Notes: generated by a model not told the origin, from the sequence alone. 64,000 nt of DNA from an uncultured Roseovarius sp. (GCF_947489715.1 NZ_CANLER010000008.1:1-64000); one strand, 5' to 3'; shown: positions 1 to 10,027, counted from the first letter of the stretch. Numbers and translations are program-made.

Positions 1-210
1 CGTGACCCGGATGAGTGACAATGGACCTGCGAAAAACAAGGAAAATGAGCTTGACCCAATCGCCCAATTAGAGAAGCAGCCATTGAGAACGACAGCCCAT
101 ATGGCAAGCTTGTCCGCATAGCCACGGTCGCCTGTGCCAACCCTGCGTTGCTTTTTTTTCTGCAAGGGTGGATACAGAAAGTACCCGCTTTGACAGAGGT
201 AGCCGCCTGA
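1..210. other. Left-edge intergenic region, possible gene tail
   Basis: A plus-strand frame is open from base 2 to a TAG at 119-121 (about 39 codons). It could be the C-terminus of a gene starting before the window, but the residues match no family I recognise. The rest is non-coding, with a T-rich run near 151-160. The Shine-Dalgarno-like sequence before the first permease is weak. A peptide-binding protein gene would normally lie just upstream of these permeases, and I cannot confirm one from this fragment. Confidence 0.3.
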
Positions 211-1218
211 ATGCTGACCTATACCGTCCGACGACTGGTCCTGTCCGTTCCGACGCTGCTTTTCATTGCGCTTGTCATATTTCTATTGCTGGAACTTGCA
301 CCCGGGGACCCGATGGCGCAGGTGCCGCTGACCGTCCCGCCCGAGGTCAAGCAGCAGATGCGCGAGGCTCTGGGCCTGGGCGAGCCTACCCATATCCGTT
401 TTGGCAAATGGCTCTATCAGTTCTTCGTGGTCGAACCCTCGGTCTGGATGGACAACACGTTCGGCACCGCGCTTTCGGAGGGTAAACAGCGGGTGATCAG
501 TTGGCAGACGCGCTCGCCGGTGATGGATATCGTCGTCCAGCGCATGCCGCAGACGCTTTGGGTGGTGGCGATGTCCTATGTGGTGGGCATCCTCATTGCC
601 CTGCCCATCGGCATCTACTCGGCCTACCGGCAATATTCGGTCTTCGATCAGGTCGGTACCTTCATCACAATGGTTGGCTACTCGGTGCCGCCATTCTTTT
701 CCGGCGTGCTGGTGATCGTGATCTTCTCGGTGCAGCTGGGCTGGCTGCCGTCGATCTATGACACCACCCATCAGGTCGTCGATTGGGATAGTTTCATCAT
801 CCAGATCAAGCAGATGGTCATGCCGGTGATGGTACTCGCCCTGCAGACCACGGCGCAGATCAGTCGCTTCATGCGCGCCTCGATGCTGGACAATCTGGGG
901 CAGGATTACGTGCGCACGGCCCGCGCCAAGGGCTTGGGCGAAAGCGTCGTTGTGCTCGTCCATGTGCTGCGCAACTCGATGATCCCGGTGGTGACGGTGA
1001 TTGCCCTCGGCGTGCCGCAGATCTTTGGCGGCGCCATCATTACCGAGCAGATTTTCAAGGTGAACGGGCTGGGCCAACTACTGATCACCGCGATTCAGGC
1101 CAACGATTTGCCGATGGTGCAGACCGTGACCTTCATGCTTGCGGTTCTCATCGTGCTCTTCAACATCATCGCCGATCTGCTCTACGGCCTGTTGGACCCG
1201 AGGATCCGCTATGACTGA
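211..1218 (+). CDS. Peptide/nickel-type ABC transporter permease, DppB/OppB family
   Basis: Inner-membrane permease of 335 aa, the usual length for the DppB/OppB family. The protein opens with the typical MLTYTVRRLVLSVPTLL first membrane helix, followed by an ELAPGDP segment, a long periplasmic loop and five further hydrophobic helices. The cytoplasmic EAA loop that docks the ATPase is visible around residues 232-245 (YVRTARAKGLGES). It would form a heterodimeric channel with the next gene, whose ATG lies inside its last codons (8-nt overlap). The substrate is unknown, because the binding protein and ATPases are not in the window. Confidence 0.93.
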   Translation: MLTYTVRRLVLSVPTLLFIALVIFLLLELAPGDPMAQVPLTVPPEVKQQMREALGLGEPTHIRFGKWLYQFFVVEPSVWMDNTFGTALSEGKQRVISWQTRSPVMDIVVQRMPQTLWVVAMSYVVGILIALPIGIYSAYRQYSVFDQVGTFITMVGYSVPPFFSGVLVIVIFSVQLGWLPSIYDTTHQVVDWDSFIIQIKQMVMPVMVLALQTTAQISRFMRASMLDNLGQDYVRTARAKGLGESVVVLVHVLRNSMIPVVTVIALGVPQIFGGAIITEQIFKVNGLGQLLITAIQANDLPMVQTVTFMLAVLIVLFNIIADLLYGLLDPRIRYD

Positions 1219-2113
1219 GCCCCTGCCCACCGCCGCCCCCCGCAGCCAGTGGCGCGATGTCTGGCACCAGTTCCGCGCCCATCGCGGCGCGCTGATCGGC
1301 ATGGTCATCTTCCTGCTGATCATCGCCACGGTCTTTGCCGGCCCGCTGATCTGGACCATCGACCCCACCTTCATCGACATCCGGGCGCGCAACCAGGGGC
1401 CAAACTGGGCGCATCCCTTCGGCACCGATCAGCTGGGCCGCGACACGCTGGCGCGGATGATGGCCGGCGGGCGCAGTTCGATCACCGTGGGGCTGACGGC
1501 GATGCTACTGGCGCTTTTCCTGGGCGGGCTGGTCGGTGTGATCGCAGGTTTCTTCCGTTGGCTCGACGGGCCGCTGATGCGCCTGACAGACCTTTTTCTG
1601 TCACTGCCTCTCCTGCCGCTGCTGCTGGTCATGGTCATGCTCTTTCGCGAAGCACTCAGCGCCACGTTCGGCCCAGAAACCGGTATCTTCATCCTGATCG
1701 TCGTCGCCATCGGCGTGACCAGCTGGATGCCCACCGCGCGGATCGTGCGCGGCGACGTCCTCGCCTTGAAAGAGCGTGAGTTTGTCCTCGCCGCCCGCTC
1801 CATCGGAACCAGCAACCTGAACCTGATCACCCGGCATATCCTGCCCAACGTGATGTCCCCGATCATGGTCTCGGCCACGCTGGGCATCGCCAACGCGATC
1901 ATCACCGAAAGCGCGCTCAGCTTCCTTGGTCTCGGCTTCCCGCCCGATTTTCCGACCTGGGGTCGGCTGCTGAACGATGCCACGGTCTATCTGCAGGATT
2001 ATCCCGAACGGGTGATCTGGCCGGGGCTTGCGATCTCGCTCACCGTGCTCAGCGTCAATTACATGGGCGACGGGCTGCGCGACGCGCTTGATCCGCGCAT
2101 CCGGGGCCGCTGA
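1211..2113 (+). CDS. Peptide/nickel-type ABC transporter permease, DppC/OppC family
   Basis: Second permease subunit, 300 aa. I chose the ATG at 1211, which overlaps the end of the dppB-like gene by 8 nt, because the reading frame upstream of it is only a shadow of that gene. Features are an N-terminal OppC_N helix, the HPFGTDQLGRD motif characteristic of DppC proteins near residue 75, five to six membrane helices and an EAA loop (EFVLAARSIGTSN). No ATPase or binding protein follows. The next gene encodes an unrelated membrane protein, so the ATPases must lie upstream of the window or elsewhere. Confidence 0.93.
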   Translation: MTEPLPTAAPRSQWRDVWHQFRAHRGALIGMVIFLLIIATVFAGPLIWTIDPTFIDIRARNQGPNWAHPFGTDQLGRDTLARMMAGGRSSITVGLTAMLLALFLGGLVGVIAGFFRWLDGPLMRLTDLFLSLPLLPLLLVMVMLFREALSATFGPETGIFILIVVAIGVTSWMPTARIVRGDVLALKEREFVLAARSIGTSNLNLITRHILPNVMSPIMVSATLGIANAIITESALSFLGLGFPPDFPTWGRLLNDATVYLQDYPERVIWPGLAISLTVLSVNYMGDGLRDALDPRIRGR

Positions 2114-2179
2114 GGCCCGGACGGTCCCAAAGATGCGAGACCTGTGCTATACCGTCAAAAAATCATTTCCTTTTGCCCC

Positions 2180-2926
2180 ATGTCGACAAAGCAAGATATC
2201 AAAATTGCCCTTGGCCTCGCCCTGCTGTTTTTCGGCGTTCTGGCTGCCTTCGCCCTGATCCGCCACTACGTCTTTGGCTCGACATGGCAAGACTTGCTGT
2301 GGGAAACGCTGTTCATCGGCACGCTGATCACGCTGGGCCTGCTCAGCCAGATCCTGCCCTTCATCGACCGGGTGATGAAATACGGGCTGGTCTACTACCT
2401 GATTTTCACCGCGATCGTGTTTGCCCTGATGATCCCCGGAATCGCCTATTTCAAGGCCGCACAGCTGATGGCCGAAAGCGAGACCGCGATCCTCAGAACC
2501 GGGTTCTTTGTCGTCTCGGGCGCGATCTGGCTGGGCCTCGTGTCGCTGCTCTGCCCGTCGAAACCGCAGGCCTGGCTGTTTTCAAAGCTCAAGACGCTGG
2601 GCTGGTTCACACCGTTGATTTTTCTTTTCAACTACATCGCCGTCTCGGTCGTGCTGTTCGGGTTTTTCGCCTTCTACCTCTATGGGCCGGGTAGCGATGG
2701 CAGCCTCGACAGCGACAGCTACCTGAACTTTTTTGGCTATCATTTCCTCGACAGCATCCCGGCCCTGAAAGTCCCCGACACACTGCAACTGACCGAGCCG
2801 CTGCCCGGCGACCGCCCCGTCGGGCTGGGCTTTCTGCTCCTGCTCTTCAAACTCGCGGTGCTGATCCCGGCCATCGGCGCATTCCGGGCCTATTGGAAAT
2901 CCGGCGAACCTACCGGCACCCCCTAG
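2180..2926 (+). CDS. Hypothetical multi-pass membrane protein
   Basis: A 248-aa protein with about six hydrophobic segments spread from residue 8 to the C-terminus and no catalytic motif I recognise. The ATG at 2180 (MSTKQDIKIAL) is preferred over the upstream in-frame ATG at 2144 because it places the first helix directly after a short charged N-terminus. The 66-nt gap to the permease gene contains no obvious terminator, so it may be co-transcribed with the transporter. The function is unknown. Confidence 0.75.
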   Translation: MSTKQDIKIALGLALLFFGVLAAFALIRHYVFGSTWQDLLWETLFIGTLITLGLLSQILPFIDRVMKYGLVYYLIFTAIVFALMIPGIAYFKAAQLMAESETAILRTGFFVVSGAIWLGLVSLLCPSKPQAWLFSKLKTLGWFTPLIFLFNYIAVSVVLFGFFAFYLYGPGSDGSLDSDSYLNFFGYHFLDSIPALKVPDTLQLTEPLPGDRPVGLGFLLLLFKLAVLIPAIGAFRAYWKSGEPTGTP

Positions 2927-2943
2927 GGACGACCACGTTGCAC

Positions 2944-2964
2944 AGCGTGGGTTTCACCCACACT
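2944..2964. terminator. Hairpin between convergent genes
   Basis: GTGGGT-TTC-ACCCAC forms a short stem that extends to 9 bp on the minus-strand transcript with one G-U pair. It lies in the 77-nt gap between the converging ends of the membrane protein gene and the DUF3422 gene. There is no long U-tract, so termination is inferred from position. GTGGGT/ACCCAC hairpins recur between genes in Rhodobacteraceae, as far as I remember. Confidence 0.4.
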
Positions 2965-3003
2965 ACGCCTGCATTGAACCGCAGATGCGTCACATGACGG
3001 GGG

Positions 3004-4284
3004 TCAGTGCATCCGTTGGCGAATTCGCCGGATCATCCACCAGACCAGTGCGACCACGGGCAGCGTGACCAGTGCGGTGATCATGCCCTTGCTGATCCCC
3101 AGCACCTCGCCCAGCGGATAAAGCAGATAACCTGCCAGCGACACCGCGTAATAGCTGATCGCCACCACGCTCAGCCCTTCCACCGTGCGCTGCAACCGCA
3201 ATTGCAGATCGGCGCGGCGGTTCATGCTTTCCAGCAATGTCTGGTTCTGGGCGCTGCGTGCCACATCCACCTGGGTGCGCAGCAGATTGCCCGCGCGCAG
3301 GGCGCGGTCGGACATGTTGCGCAACCGCGCCTGGGTCGAGGTCACCGTGCGCATCGCCGGGGAAAACCGGCGCATCATGAATTCGGCAAAGGTCTGACGC
3401 CCCTCGAACCGTTCCTCGCGCAATACCTCGATCCGCTGGTCCACGATCTTTGCATAGGCCTCGGTCGCTCCGAACCGAAAGGACGATTGCGCCACCATCG
3501 CCTCAAGCTCTGCCGAGACATCCAGCAGATGCCCCAGCGTTTGATCCGCCGGAGTCGACGCGCTGGCCATTTCCTCCATCAGCCGCCCCAGCCGACCGTC
3601 GATATCGCCCATCCGTGTCCCCATGTCGCGCACCCGGCTGAACCCCAGCATCGACATCGTCTTATAGGTCTCGATCTCACACAGGCGCTGCACGATACGG
3701 CCGATCCGCCGCTCACCCGTGCCCGGCGCCACGCTGACCTGAAACCGCAGATGCCCCGCCGGATCAATCCGGAAATCCCCGGCAATCACCGCCGAATTGT
3801 CCAGCACCCGTGCCACGGCCACGCTTTCCGCCACGAAACAGCGGGAAATCTCGTCGCGCAACACCTCGTCGCTTTCCCAGGGCGTCACGCGGATCAAGGC
3901 CGAGGTCACACGCTGCCCCGGCGCCTCGGCCAGCCAATCCTCGGGAAACACCTCGAAATCGCGCGGATCAAACGGGCGCTCACTTAGCCCGTCGCCCAAT
4001 GCCATGTAGGTGACAAACTCTGTATGGCTCTCCCATTTCAGCATGTAGCGCCCGAGCTGGCCAAAATAATGCGTGGCGTCAGGCTGCGGGTGCGGCGCGC
4101 CGTAACGGTCCAGCAAGGCCAGCAAATGCGCCCGGTCCGCGGCCCGGTCCCGCTTGGCCGCATCCGTGGGCTGCTTGATCGCCAGATAGGCCGCCGTTGC
4201 CGGCGCACCCAATGACGGGAAAGGCCGCGCGTGCAGCTCGTTTGCCAGCGCATAGCGCAGCGGATGATCGTCAATCGGCGGCAT
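3004..4284 (-). CDS. DUF3422 family protein
   Basis: A 426-aa protein recognised as DUF3422 from its N-terminal signature DHPLRYALANELHARPFP (residues 5-22) and its overall length. The middle is helical and charged, with likely coiled coil around 230-370. Two hydrophobic segments near the C-terminus end in an arginine-rich tail (MIRRIRQRMH), so the protein is probably anchored in the inner membrane with a large cytosolic part. The start at 4284 is supported by GGAGAG eight bases upstream; the longer frame to 4359 has no ribosome site. The function of the family is not established. Confidence 0.88.
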   Translation of the reverse strand: MPPIDDHPLRYALANELHARPFPSLGAPATAAYLAIKQPTDAAKRDRAADRAHLLALLDRYGAPHPQPDATHYFGQLGRYMLKWESHTEFVTYMALGDGLSERPFDPRDFEVFPEDWLAEAPGQRVTSALIRVTPWESDEVLRDEISRCFVAESVAVARVLDNSAVIAGDFRIDPAGHLRFQVSVAPGTGERRIGRIVQRLCEIETYKTMSMLGFSRVRDMGTRMGDIDGRLGRLMEEMASASTPADQTLGHLLDVSAELEAMVAQSSFRFGATEAYAKIVDQRIEVLREERFEGRQTFAEFMMRRFSPAMRTVTSTQARLRNMSDRALRAGNLLRTQVDVARSAQNQTLLESMNRRADLQLRLQRTVEGLSVVAISYYAVSLAGYLLYPLGEVLGISKGMITALVTLPVVALVWWMIRRIRQRMH

Positions 4285-4422
4285 AAAAGGCTCTCCTTGC
4301 GATGCGGCGGACAATAACCGCACCACACCGGTAAGGAAACCAATTTTTCCTTTTATCACAATACCTTAAATGAATACCAAAGTATGCATACCGGGAATTG
4401 CCCTAAGCCCCCATGTCGCCAT

Positions 4423-4449
4423 GAAAAAACCGCGCCAGAAGGCGCGGTT
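4423..4449 (-). terminator. Rho-independent terminator of the VPLPA-CTERM gene
   Basis: AACCGCGCC-AGAA-GGCGCGGTT is a perfect 9-bp stem with a four-base loop. Read on the minus strand it is followed by a run of T residues (complement of 4423-4429), which is the canonical terminator form. It lies 36 nt downstream of the stop codon of the surface-protein gene. Confidence 0.85.
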
Positions 4450-4484
4450 CCTTGTCGGCACTCAACCGAAAGCGGCTGGTGTGG

Positions 4485-5117
4485 TCAGCCCTTGCGACGA
4501 CGCCCGACAAAGCCCAACAGGCCAAACCCGCCGATCAGCAGCGGCAGGCTGGCCGGGAGCGGGACGGTCGCGCCGACGCCATAGCGCATCGACGGATGCA
4601 GGCTGTTGCCACTATTCGGGACCGACCCGGCAAACCCTTCAACCAGACGAAACGGGCCATCGGTCTCAGGCAGCGCGTTGTCATTGTAGTAATTGATGCC
4701 CGCATTGCCGGGATTGCCGCTTTGGACCACCCAGTCACCACCGGTACTCGGGCGCCAGTTCACCACGTAATAGCTGTTGGTATTGAAGGTGTAATTCACC
4801 GCCATGTCGTACCAGCCAAACCCGGCACCGCCGAGGGTACGGGTAAAGCTTGCCAGAATGGATCCCGCCGACCGGCCATTGGTGCTGGCGAAAATATCAA
4901 TCGTGTAGGAAAGGCGGTTCAGGTTGGCTTCGATGCCGATACTGTTGACGCTGGTATTTGCCAGCATCTCGAACCCCTGCCCGCGCCCGCTGCCTTCGCT
5001 GCCGCCACCGGTGTATTTCTTGTCGGAATGCACTTCGATAAATGCTGCCTGTGCCGGCATCGCCATCAGCGCCACGGCCAATGCGCCAGCACCCAAGACA
5101 GATTGGATAACCTTCAT
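4485..5117 (-). CDS. VPLPA-CTERM sorting-domain protein
   Basis: Exported protein of 210 aa. It has an N-terminal signal peptide (MKVIQSVLGAGALAVALMAM, cleavage after AQA), a beta-rich body without recognisable enzyme motif, and a C-terminal VPLPASLPLLIGGFGLLGF segment followed by RRRKG. That tripartite tail is the VPLPA-CTERM sorting signal, known in Rhodobacterales to be processed by a dedicated exosortase. The start at 5117 is preferred because it begins the signal peptide and follows a GAGGAAA ribosome site. The gene stands alone between two terminators. It probably encodes a surface or matrix component; its ligand is unknown. Confidence 0.85.
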   Translation of the reverse strand: MKVIQSVLGAGALAVALMAMPAQAAFIEVHSDKKYTGGGSEGSGRGQGFEMLANTSVNSIGIEANLNRLSYTIDIFASTNGRSAGSILASFTRTLGGAGFGWYDMAVNYTFNTNSYYVVNWRPSTGGDWVVQSGNPGNAGINYYNDNALPETDGPFRLVEGFAGSVPNSGNSLHPSMRYGVGATVPLPASLPLLIGGFGLLGFVGRRRKG

Positions 5118-5261
5118 CCTAATTTCCTCACTCGTTACAAATCCCATCATACGGGGAATAATTGAGGTTCCAAATCATAAACTTATGAAAACACTGCCTT
5201 TTTCGGCCTGCTTGTTTCCGCCTCATCAACAGTGAACGGGATCGCGGCAGATTGGCACGAT

Positions 5262-5296
5262 CTGGAAAAGAATAAGGGCCCAAACGGGTTGGGCCC
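5262..5296 (-). terminator. Rho-independent terminator of pntAB
   Basis: GGGCCCAA (5276-5283), a short loop and TTGGGCCC (5289-5296) form a perfect 8-bp GC-rich stem. On the minus strand it is followed by TTATTCTTTTCC. It lies about 75 nt after the pntB stop codon. Confidence 0.8.
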
Positions 5297-5369
5297 CTAT
5301 CAGAACTTGCCGTGAAAACCTGCCGCCGCGACTCACCCCAAGGGGCGGGTCGTGGGGGGCGGGTTTCGA

Positions 5370-6803
5370 TCAGTCGATCTTGCTCAGCAGGCTCGACACG
5401 CTGTCTTTTGCGTCGCCATAGAACATGCGGGTGTTTTCCTTGTAGAACAGCGGGTTTTCGATGCCGGAATACCCGGTCCCCTGCCCGCGCTTGGAAACAA
5501 ATACCTGCTTCGCTTTCCAGCATTCCAGCACCGGCATTCCAGCAATCGGGCTGTTGGGATCATCCTGCGCCGCCGGGTTCACGATGTCGTTCGATCCGAT
5601 CACGATCGCCACGTCCGTGGATGGGAAATCCTCGTTGATCTCGTCCATCTCCAGCACGATGTCATAGGGCACCTTCGCCTCGGCCAGAAGCACGTTCATG
5701 TGCCCCGGCAGACGCCCGGCCACCGGGTGAATGGCGAAACGCACATTCTTGCCCTTGGCGCGCAGCTTGGTGGTCAGCTCGCTCACCGCCTGCTGGGCCT
5801 GCGCCACCGCCATGCCGTAACCGGGGATGATGATGACTGAATCGGCTTCGTTCAGCGCGGTCGCCACGCCATCGGCGTCAATCGCGATCTGTTCGCCTTC
5901 GACCGCCATCTGCTCACCCGCCGGGCCGCCAAAGCCGCCCAGGATCACGCTGACAAAGTGACGGTTCATCGCCTTGCACATGATGTAGCTCAGGATCGCA
6001 CCGGACGAGCCGACAAGCGCGCCGACAACGATCAAAAGGTCATTGCCGAGGCTGAAGCCGATCGCCGCCGCGGCCCAGCCCGAGTAGCTGTTGAGCATTG
6101 AGACAACGACAGGCATGTCAGCGCCGCCAATGCCCATGATCAGGTGGTAGCCGATGAACAGCGCGGCCAGCGTCATCAGGAAGAGGGGCAGGAACCCGCC
6201 CGAGTTGAAGTACCAGATAAGGCAGATCAGCGACAGGCCCGCCGCCGCGGCGTTCAGCATATGCCCGCCCGGCAGTTTCGTCGCCGCAGACGTCACCTTG
6301 CCCGCCAGCTTGCCATAGGCAATGACCGACCCGGTAAAGGTGATCGCCCCGATGAAGATGCCCAGGAACAGCTCGACCCGCAGGATCGCGATCTCGACAC
6401 TATCCTTCTTGGCCAGAAGCGCGGCAAACCCCTCGGTGGCCTTCTTCGCGGCGTCATCCATCGCCAGCACATTGACCAGCTCGAAATGCGCGTTAAAGCC
6501 CACAAAAACCGCCGCAAGACCGACAAGCGAGTGCATCGCCGCTACAAGCTGCGGCATCTCGGTCATCTGGACCCGCTGGGCCACGATATAGCCGATGGTC
6601 CCGCCGCCCGCGATCAGCAGCAGCGACAGCAGCCACAGCCCCGAACCGGGGCCGATAAGCGTCGCGACCACAGCCAGCGCCATACCCACAATGCCATACC
6701 AGATCGCGCGCTTGGCGCTTTCCTGTCCCGAAAGCCCGCCAAGGCTCAGAATGAAGAGGATGGCGGCGACCACATAGGCGGCCGTTGTAAATCCATAATC
6801 CAT
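5370..6803 (-). CDS. pntB: NAD(P)(+) transhydrogenase, beta subunit
   Basis: Subunit of the proton-translocating transhydrogenase, which uses the proton gradient to reduce NADP+ with NADH. The 477 residues comprise about nine membrane helices (roughly 1-260) and the soluble NADP-binding domain III, recognisable from [15 protein letters not shown] near residue 325 and the following [18 protein letters not shown]. It is full length for the family. It lies 12 nt after pntA and ends at its own terminator, so pntAB is a two-gene operon supplying NADPH at the inner membrane. Confidence 0.97.
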   Translation of the reverse strand: MDYGFTTAAYVVAAILFILSLGGLSGQESAKRAIWYGIVGMALAVVATLIGPGSGLWLLSLLLIAGGGTIGYIVAQRVQMTEMPQLVAAMHSLVGLAAVFVGFNAHFELVNVLAMDDAAKKATEGFAALLAKKDSVEIAILRVELFLGIFIGAITFTGSVIAYGKLAGKVTSAATKLPGGHMLNAAAAGLSLICLIWYFNSGGFLPLFLMTLAALFIGYHLIMGIGGADMPVVVSMLNSYSGWAAAAIGFSLGNDLLIVVGALVGSSGAILSYIMCKAMNRHFVSVILGGFGGPAGEQMAVEGEQIAIDADGVATALNEADSVIIIPGYGMAVAQAQQAVSELTTKLRAKGKNVRFAIHPVAGRLPGHMNVLLAEAKVPYDIVLEMDEINEDFPSTDVAIVIGSNDIVNPAAQDDPNSPIAGMPVLECWKAKQVFVSKRGQGTGYSGIENPLFYKENTRMFYGDAKDSVSSLLSKID

Positions 6804-6815
6804 ATCTCTGCCCCC

Positions 6816-8390
6816 TTACGACTTCTGGAACATGGCGAGCATGCGCCGTGTCACCATGAAACCGCCGAATATGTTGATCCCGGCCATGAAGACCGACAGC
6901 GCCGCCAGCAATATGACCAGGAAAGACCCTGATCCGATCTGCATCAGCGCGCCCAGAATGATGATCGACGAGATCGCGTTCGTCACCGCCATCAGCGGCG
7001 TGTGCAGGCTGTGCGACACGTTCCAGATCACCTGGAAGCCGACAAAGACCGCCAGCACGAAGACGATGAAATGCTGCATGAAGCTGGCCGGGGCCACCAG
7101 ACCCACACCCAGCAGCAGCGCGCCGCCCACGGCCAGCAAGGTGACCTGGCTCTTGGTCTGCGCCTTGAAGGCCGCCAGCTCCTGCGCCTTTTTCTCTTCG
7201 GCCGTCAGCTCCTTGGCGGCCGGTTTCTTGGGCTGCGCCGCAATCGCGGCCACCTTGGGCGGCGGCGGCGGGAAGGTCACTTCCTTGGCATGGGCCACGG
7301 TCGCGCCGCGAATGACGTCATCTTCCATGTCATGATTGATCACGCCGTCCTTTTCCGGCGTCAGATCGGTCATCATGTGGCGAATGTTCGTCGCATAAAG
7401 GGTGGAGCTTTGCGTCGCCATCCGGCTGGGAAAATCGGTATAGCCGATGATGGTCACGCCATTATCGGTCACGATCTTCTCATCCATGACGGTCAGCTTG
7501 CAGTTGCCACCCTTCTCGGCGGCCAGATCGACAATCACGCTGCCCGGCTTCATCGCCTTGACCATATCCTCGGTCCACAATTCCGGCGCTTCGCGGTTCG
7601 GAATGAGGGCCGTGGTGATCACGATATCGACTTCTGGTGCCAGTTCGCGGAACTTGGCCAGCTGCGCCTCGCGGAATTCCGGTGACGAGACCGAGGCATA
7701 GCCGCCGGTCGCGGCGCCGTCCGTCTGCTCCTCCTCGAAATCGAGGAACACGAACTCGGCCCCCATCGATTCAACCTGCTCGGCCACTTCGGGGCGCACG
7801 TCGAACGCGTAGGTGATCGCGCCCAGCGACGTGGATGTCCCGATCGCGGCCAGACCGGCAACGCCAGCACCCACCACCAGAACCTTGGCCGGGGGCACCT
7901 TGCCCGCCGCGGTGATCTGACCGGTGAAGAACCGGCCGAAATTGTTGCCCGCCTCGATGACAGCGCGGTAGCCCGCGATATTGGCCATCGAACTCAGCGC
8001 GTCCATCTTCTGGGCGCGCGAAATGCGCGGCACCATTTCCATCGCCACAACGGTCGCGCCCTTTTCGGCGGCCTGCTTCATCTGCTTTTCATTGGCACCG
8101 GGGTTGAAGAACGAAATCAGCGTCTGCCCCTCGCGCAGCCGCTTCATCTCGGCATCGGTCGGCTGGCGCACCTTGGCGACCACATCCGCGGCCTTCCACA
8201 GCGCCGCAGCGGTCTTGACCACCTCTACGCCCGCATCCTTGTAATCCTTGTCCGAGAAGCCCGCAGCCGCACCAGCCTTGGTCTCGATCACACATTCATG
8301 GCCCAGCTTCTGCAATTGCAGCGCTGAATCGGGCGTCATCGCAACGCGATTTTCACCTTCATTGACCTCTTTGGGTGTCCCTATCTTCAA
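6816..8390 (-). CDS. pntA: NAD(P)(+) transhydrogenase, alpha subunit
   Basis: NAD(H)-binding subunit of the membrane transhydrogenase, 524 aa from the TTG at 8390 (reading [17 protein letters not shown]). That start is chosen because it sits at the conserved N-terminus and follows AGAGGAACAGGA; upstream in-frame codons are not conserved in type. Domain I has the glycine-rich NAD site [13 protein letters not shown] near residue 170. A proline/alanine-rich linker and three to four membrane helices occupy the last 120 residues. It is the single-chain E. coli-type alpha subunit, not the split PntAA/PntAB form. Confidence 0.96.
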   Translation of the reverse strand: MKIGTPKEVNEGENRVAMTPDSALQLQKLGHECVIETKAGAAAGFSDKDYKDAGVEVVKTAAALWKAADVVAKVRQPTDAEMKRLREGQTLISFFNPGANEKQMKQAAEKGATVVAMEMVPRISRAQKMDALSSMANIAGYRAVIEAGNNFGRFFTGQITAAGKVPPAKVLVVGAGVAGLAAIGTSTSLGAITYAFDVRPEVAEQVESMGAEFVFLDFEEEQTDGAATGGYASVSSPEFREAQLAKFRELAPEVDIVITTALIPNREAPELWTEDMVKAMKPGSVIVDLAAEKGGNCKLTVMDEKIVTDNGVTIIGYTDFPSRMATQSSTLYATNIRHMMTDLTPEKDGVINHDMEDDVIRGATVAHAKEVTFPPPPPKVAAIAAQPKKPAAKELTAEEKKAQELAAFKAQTKSQVTLLAVGGALLLGVGLVAPASFMQHFIVFVLAVFVGFQVIWNVSHSLHTPLMAVTNAISSIIILGALMQIGSGSFLVILLAALSVFMAGINIFGGFMVTRRMLAMFQKS

Positions 8391-8526
8391 TGTCCTGTTC
8401 CTCTTACTGGCAAATTCGATTGCCCGACCGGCCCTGATCGGTCGTCGCCCTCTTAGCGTCAAGCGTCGTTATTTCACAAGCTATACCAAAATACGACAGC
8501 CAGATTGTCCCATCTCGTACATCCAG

Positions 8527-8979
8527 CTAAATCCAACGCCGCGTTTTTTCACAATATCGCGCAAAATCCATCCGGAACTTGCGCCTCAGACGATCTTCTT
8601 CCGCGATAATGAAGCGTTTTTCAATCACCCAGACGAAGATCGGCACCAATGGCAGTGCCAGAACCGCATCCCAGCGCAGAATCAACCCCGCCAGAATCAG
8701 CGCATCCCCCAGGTAAATCGGGTTGCGCGAGCGTTTGAAAATGCCGCTGGTGATCAACCTGTCAGCTTCCTGATGCGGAATCACCGTCGTCTTGTGACGG
8801 CGAAATTCGGCAAAGGCCAACGCCATCAACACCAGACCGCCGCCCACCAGCAAACCGCCCGCGAAATCCGCCCAGCTCCCGCCAAAGCTCAGCCCCATCG
8901 GGAAATGCGCGACCTGAAGCCAGGCCAGTACCGCAAAGCCCAACAGCCACACGGGCGGTATGTCGATCCATTTCAGCAT
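8527..8979 (-). CDS. Isoprenylcysteine carboxyl methyltransferase (ICMT/PEMT-like) family protein
   Basis: A 150-aa integral membrane protein. It has hydrophobic segments at about 10-28, 36-57 and 96-118. The conserved C-terminal half contains SRNPIYLGDALILAG and a later EEDRLRRKF...YCEKTRRWI stretch, typical of the ICMT/phospholipid-methyltransferase superfamily that uses SAM and a lipid-like acceptor. The substrate in this small bacterial branch is unknown. It stands alone, about 140 nt upstream (in its own transcription sense, after) of pntA. Confidence 0.8.
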   Translation of the reverse strand: MLKWIDIPPVWLLGFAVLAWLQVAHFPMGLSFGGSWADFAGGLLVGGGLVLMALAFAEFRRHKTTVIPHQEADRLITSGIFKRSRNPIYLGDALILAGLILRWDAVLALPLVPIFVWVIEKRFIIAEEDRLRRKFRMDFARYCEKTRRWI

Positions 8980-9066
8980 GGCCGCGTCCCTACCCCACGC
9001 GCCATCCGCCTGAAAGAGCGCGTCTTGTCACAGGCGCACACCCCGGCCCGGAATCAAGCCGAAGGC

Positions 9067-9207
9067 GCCGGGCCAGCGGTAGCCCGTCCCACCGGGCTGC
9101 CGCTTTGGAGAGGTCAGTAAGACGATCAATGCGAAGAGGGGCTTGGCGGGCACAAGTGCCTGCCACTGACGTTGCTGCGCCACCCCACGGGCCACCGCTG
9201 GCCCGGC
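9067..9207. repeat. Long inverted repeat in the 8980-9262 gap
   Basis: Arms 9067-9087 (GCCGGGCCAGCGGTAGCCCGT) and 9187-9207 are inverted copies with one mismatch in 21 bases, separated by 99 bases. The spacer carries a second hairpin, GGCGGGCAC-AA-GTGCCTGCC (9145-9164). The whole gap between the methyltransferase and SDR genes is thus highly structured. It could be a small mobile repeat relic or an RNA structure; no transposase is present. Confidence 0.65.
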
Positions 9208-9262
9208 TCCACACCCAAGCCGCACCTCTTGCCCACGCTCCGCGTTTTGCTAGGCTGACCCC

Positions 9263-10027
9263 ATGACAGCCCCAAAACCACTCTCCGGCAAACACGTGCT
9301 CGTCAGCGGCGGCGGCACCGGCATCGGCCTTGCCATCGCCCGGGCACTGGCAGATCAGGGCGCGCAGGTCACCATCACCGGACGCCGCGCCGACGTGCTG
9401 GAACGCGTCGCAGGCAACGGCCTCCACCCCGCCGCGATGGATGTCACCGACGAGGCGCAGCTAACAGACACGATCGCCGCCGCCGTCGAACAGCGCGGCC
9501 CGATCCAGATCTGCATCGCCAATGCGGGCATCGCCGAAGGCCGCGCCCTGCACAAGACCGACATGGAATTCTGGCGCCGAACCATGGCCACCAACCTCGA
9601 TGGCGCGTTCCTGACGATCCGCGAAAGCCTCACCTCGATGCGCCAGACCGATTGGGGCCGGGTCATCGCGATCTCCTCCATCGCCGGGTTGAAGGGCCTC
9701 AAGGGGGCCGCCGCCTATACCGCTTCCAAACACGGCATGATTGGCCTGATCCGCGCGCTCTCCGAGGATTACCTGGGCGCGGCACTCACCTTCAACGCCG
9801 TCTGCCCGGCCTATGTCGATACCGAGATCATCAGCCGCAATGTCACCTCGATCCAAGAGCGCGCCGGGATCAGCGCCGATGACGCCCGCGCCCTGATGAT
9901 CGACGCCAACAAGCACAAACGCCTGATCGCCCCGTCCGAGGTTGCACAGGCCGTCCTCTGGCTCTGCGGTCCGGGGTCGGAAAGCATAAACGGTCAGGCC
10001 ATCGAAATCGCCGGGGGTCAGTTCTGA
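9263..10027 (+). CDS. SDR family NAD(P)-dependent oxidoreductase
   Basis: Classical short-chain dehydrogenase, 254 aa. Visible are the cofactor loop SGGGTGIG (residues 13-20), the structural NAGIAEG, the catalytic serine in IAISSIAG and the YTASK active-site motif near 152-156. The arginine after the second strand (TGRRADVL) favours NADP(H). The C-terminal GPGSESINGQAIEIAGGQF is the usual ending for the 3-oxoacyl-ACP-reductase-like group. The substrate cannot be told from the sequence. There is no convincing ribosome site before the ATG. It is not clearly in an operon with the following kynureninase genes. Confidence 0.9.
   Translation: MTAPKPLSGKHVLVSGGGTGIGLAIARALADQGAQVTITGRRADVLERVAGNGLHPAAMDVTDEAQLTDTIAAAVEQRGPIQICIANAGIAEGRALHKTDMEFWRRTMATNLDGAFLTIRESLTSMRQTDWGRVIAISSIAGLKGLKGAAAYTASKHGMIGLIRALSEDYLGAALTFNAVCPAYVDTEIISRNVTSIQERAGISADDARALMIDANKHKRLIAPSEVAQAVLWLCGPGSESINGQAIEIAGGQF

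Noticed and set aside
8990..9427. Minus-strand open frame of 145 codons across the 9.0-9.4 kb gap
   Set aside because: It overlaps the SDR gene antisense, has no ribosome site, and its composition reflects the inverted repeat and high GC.
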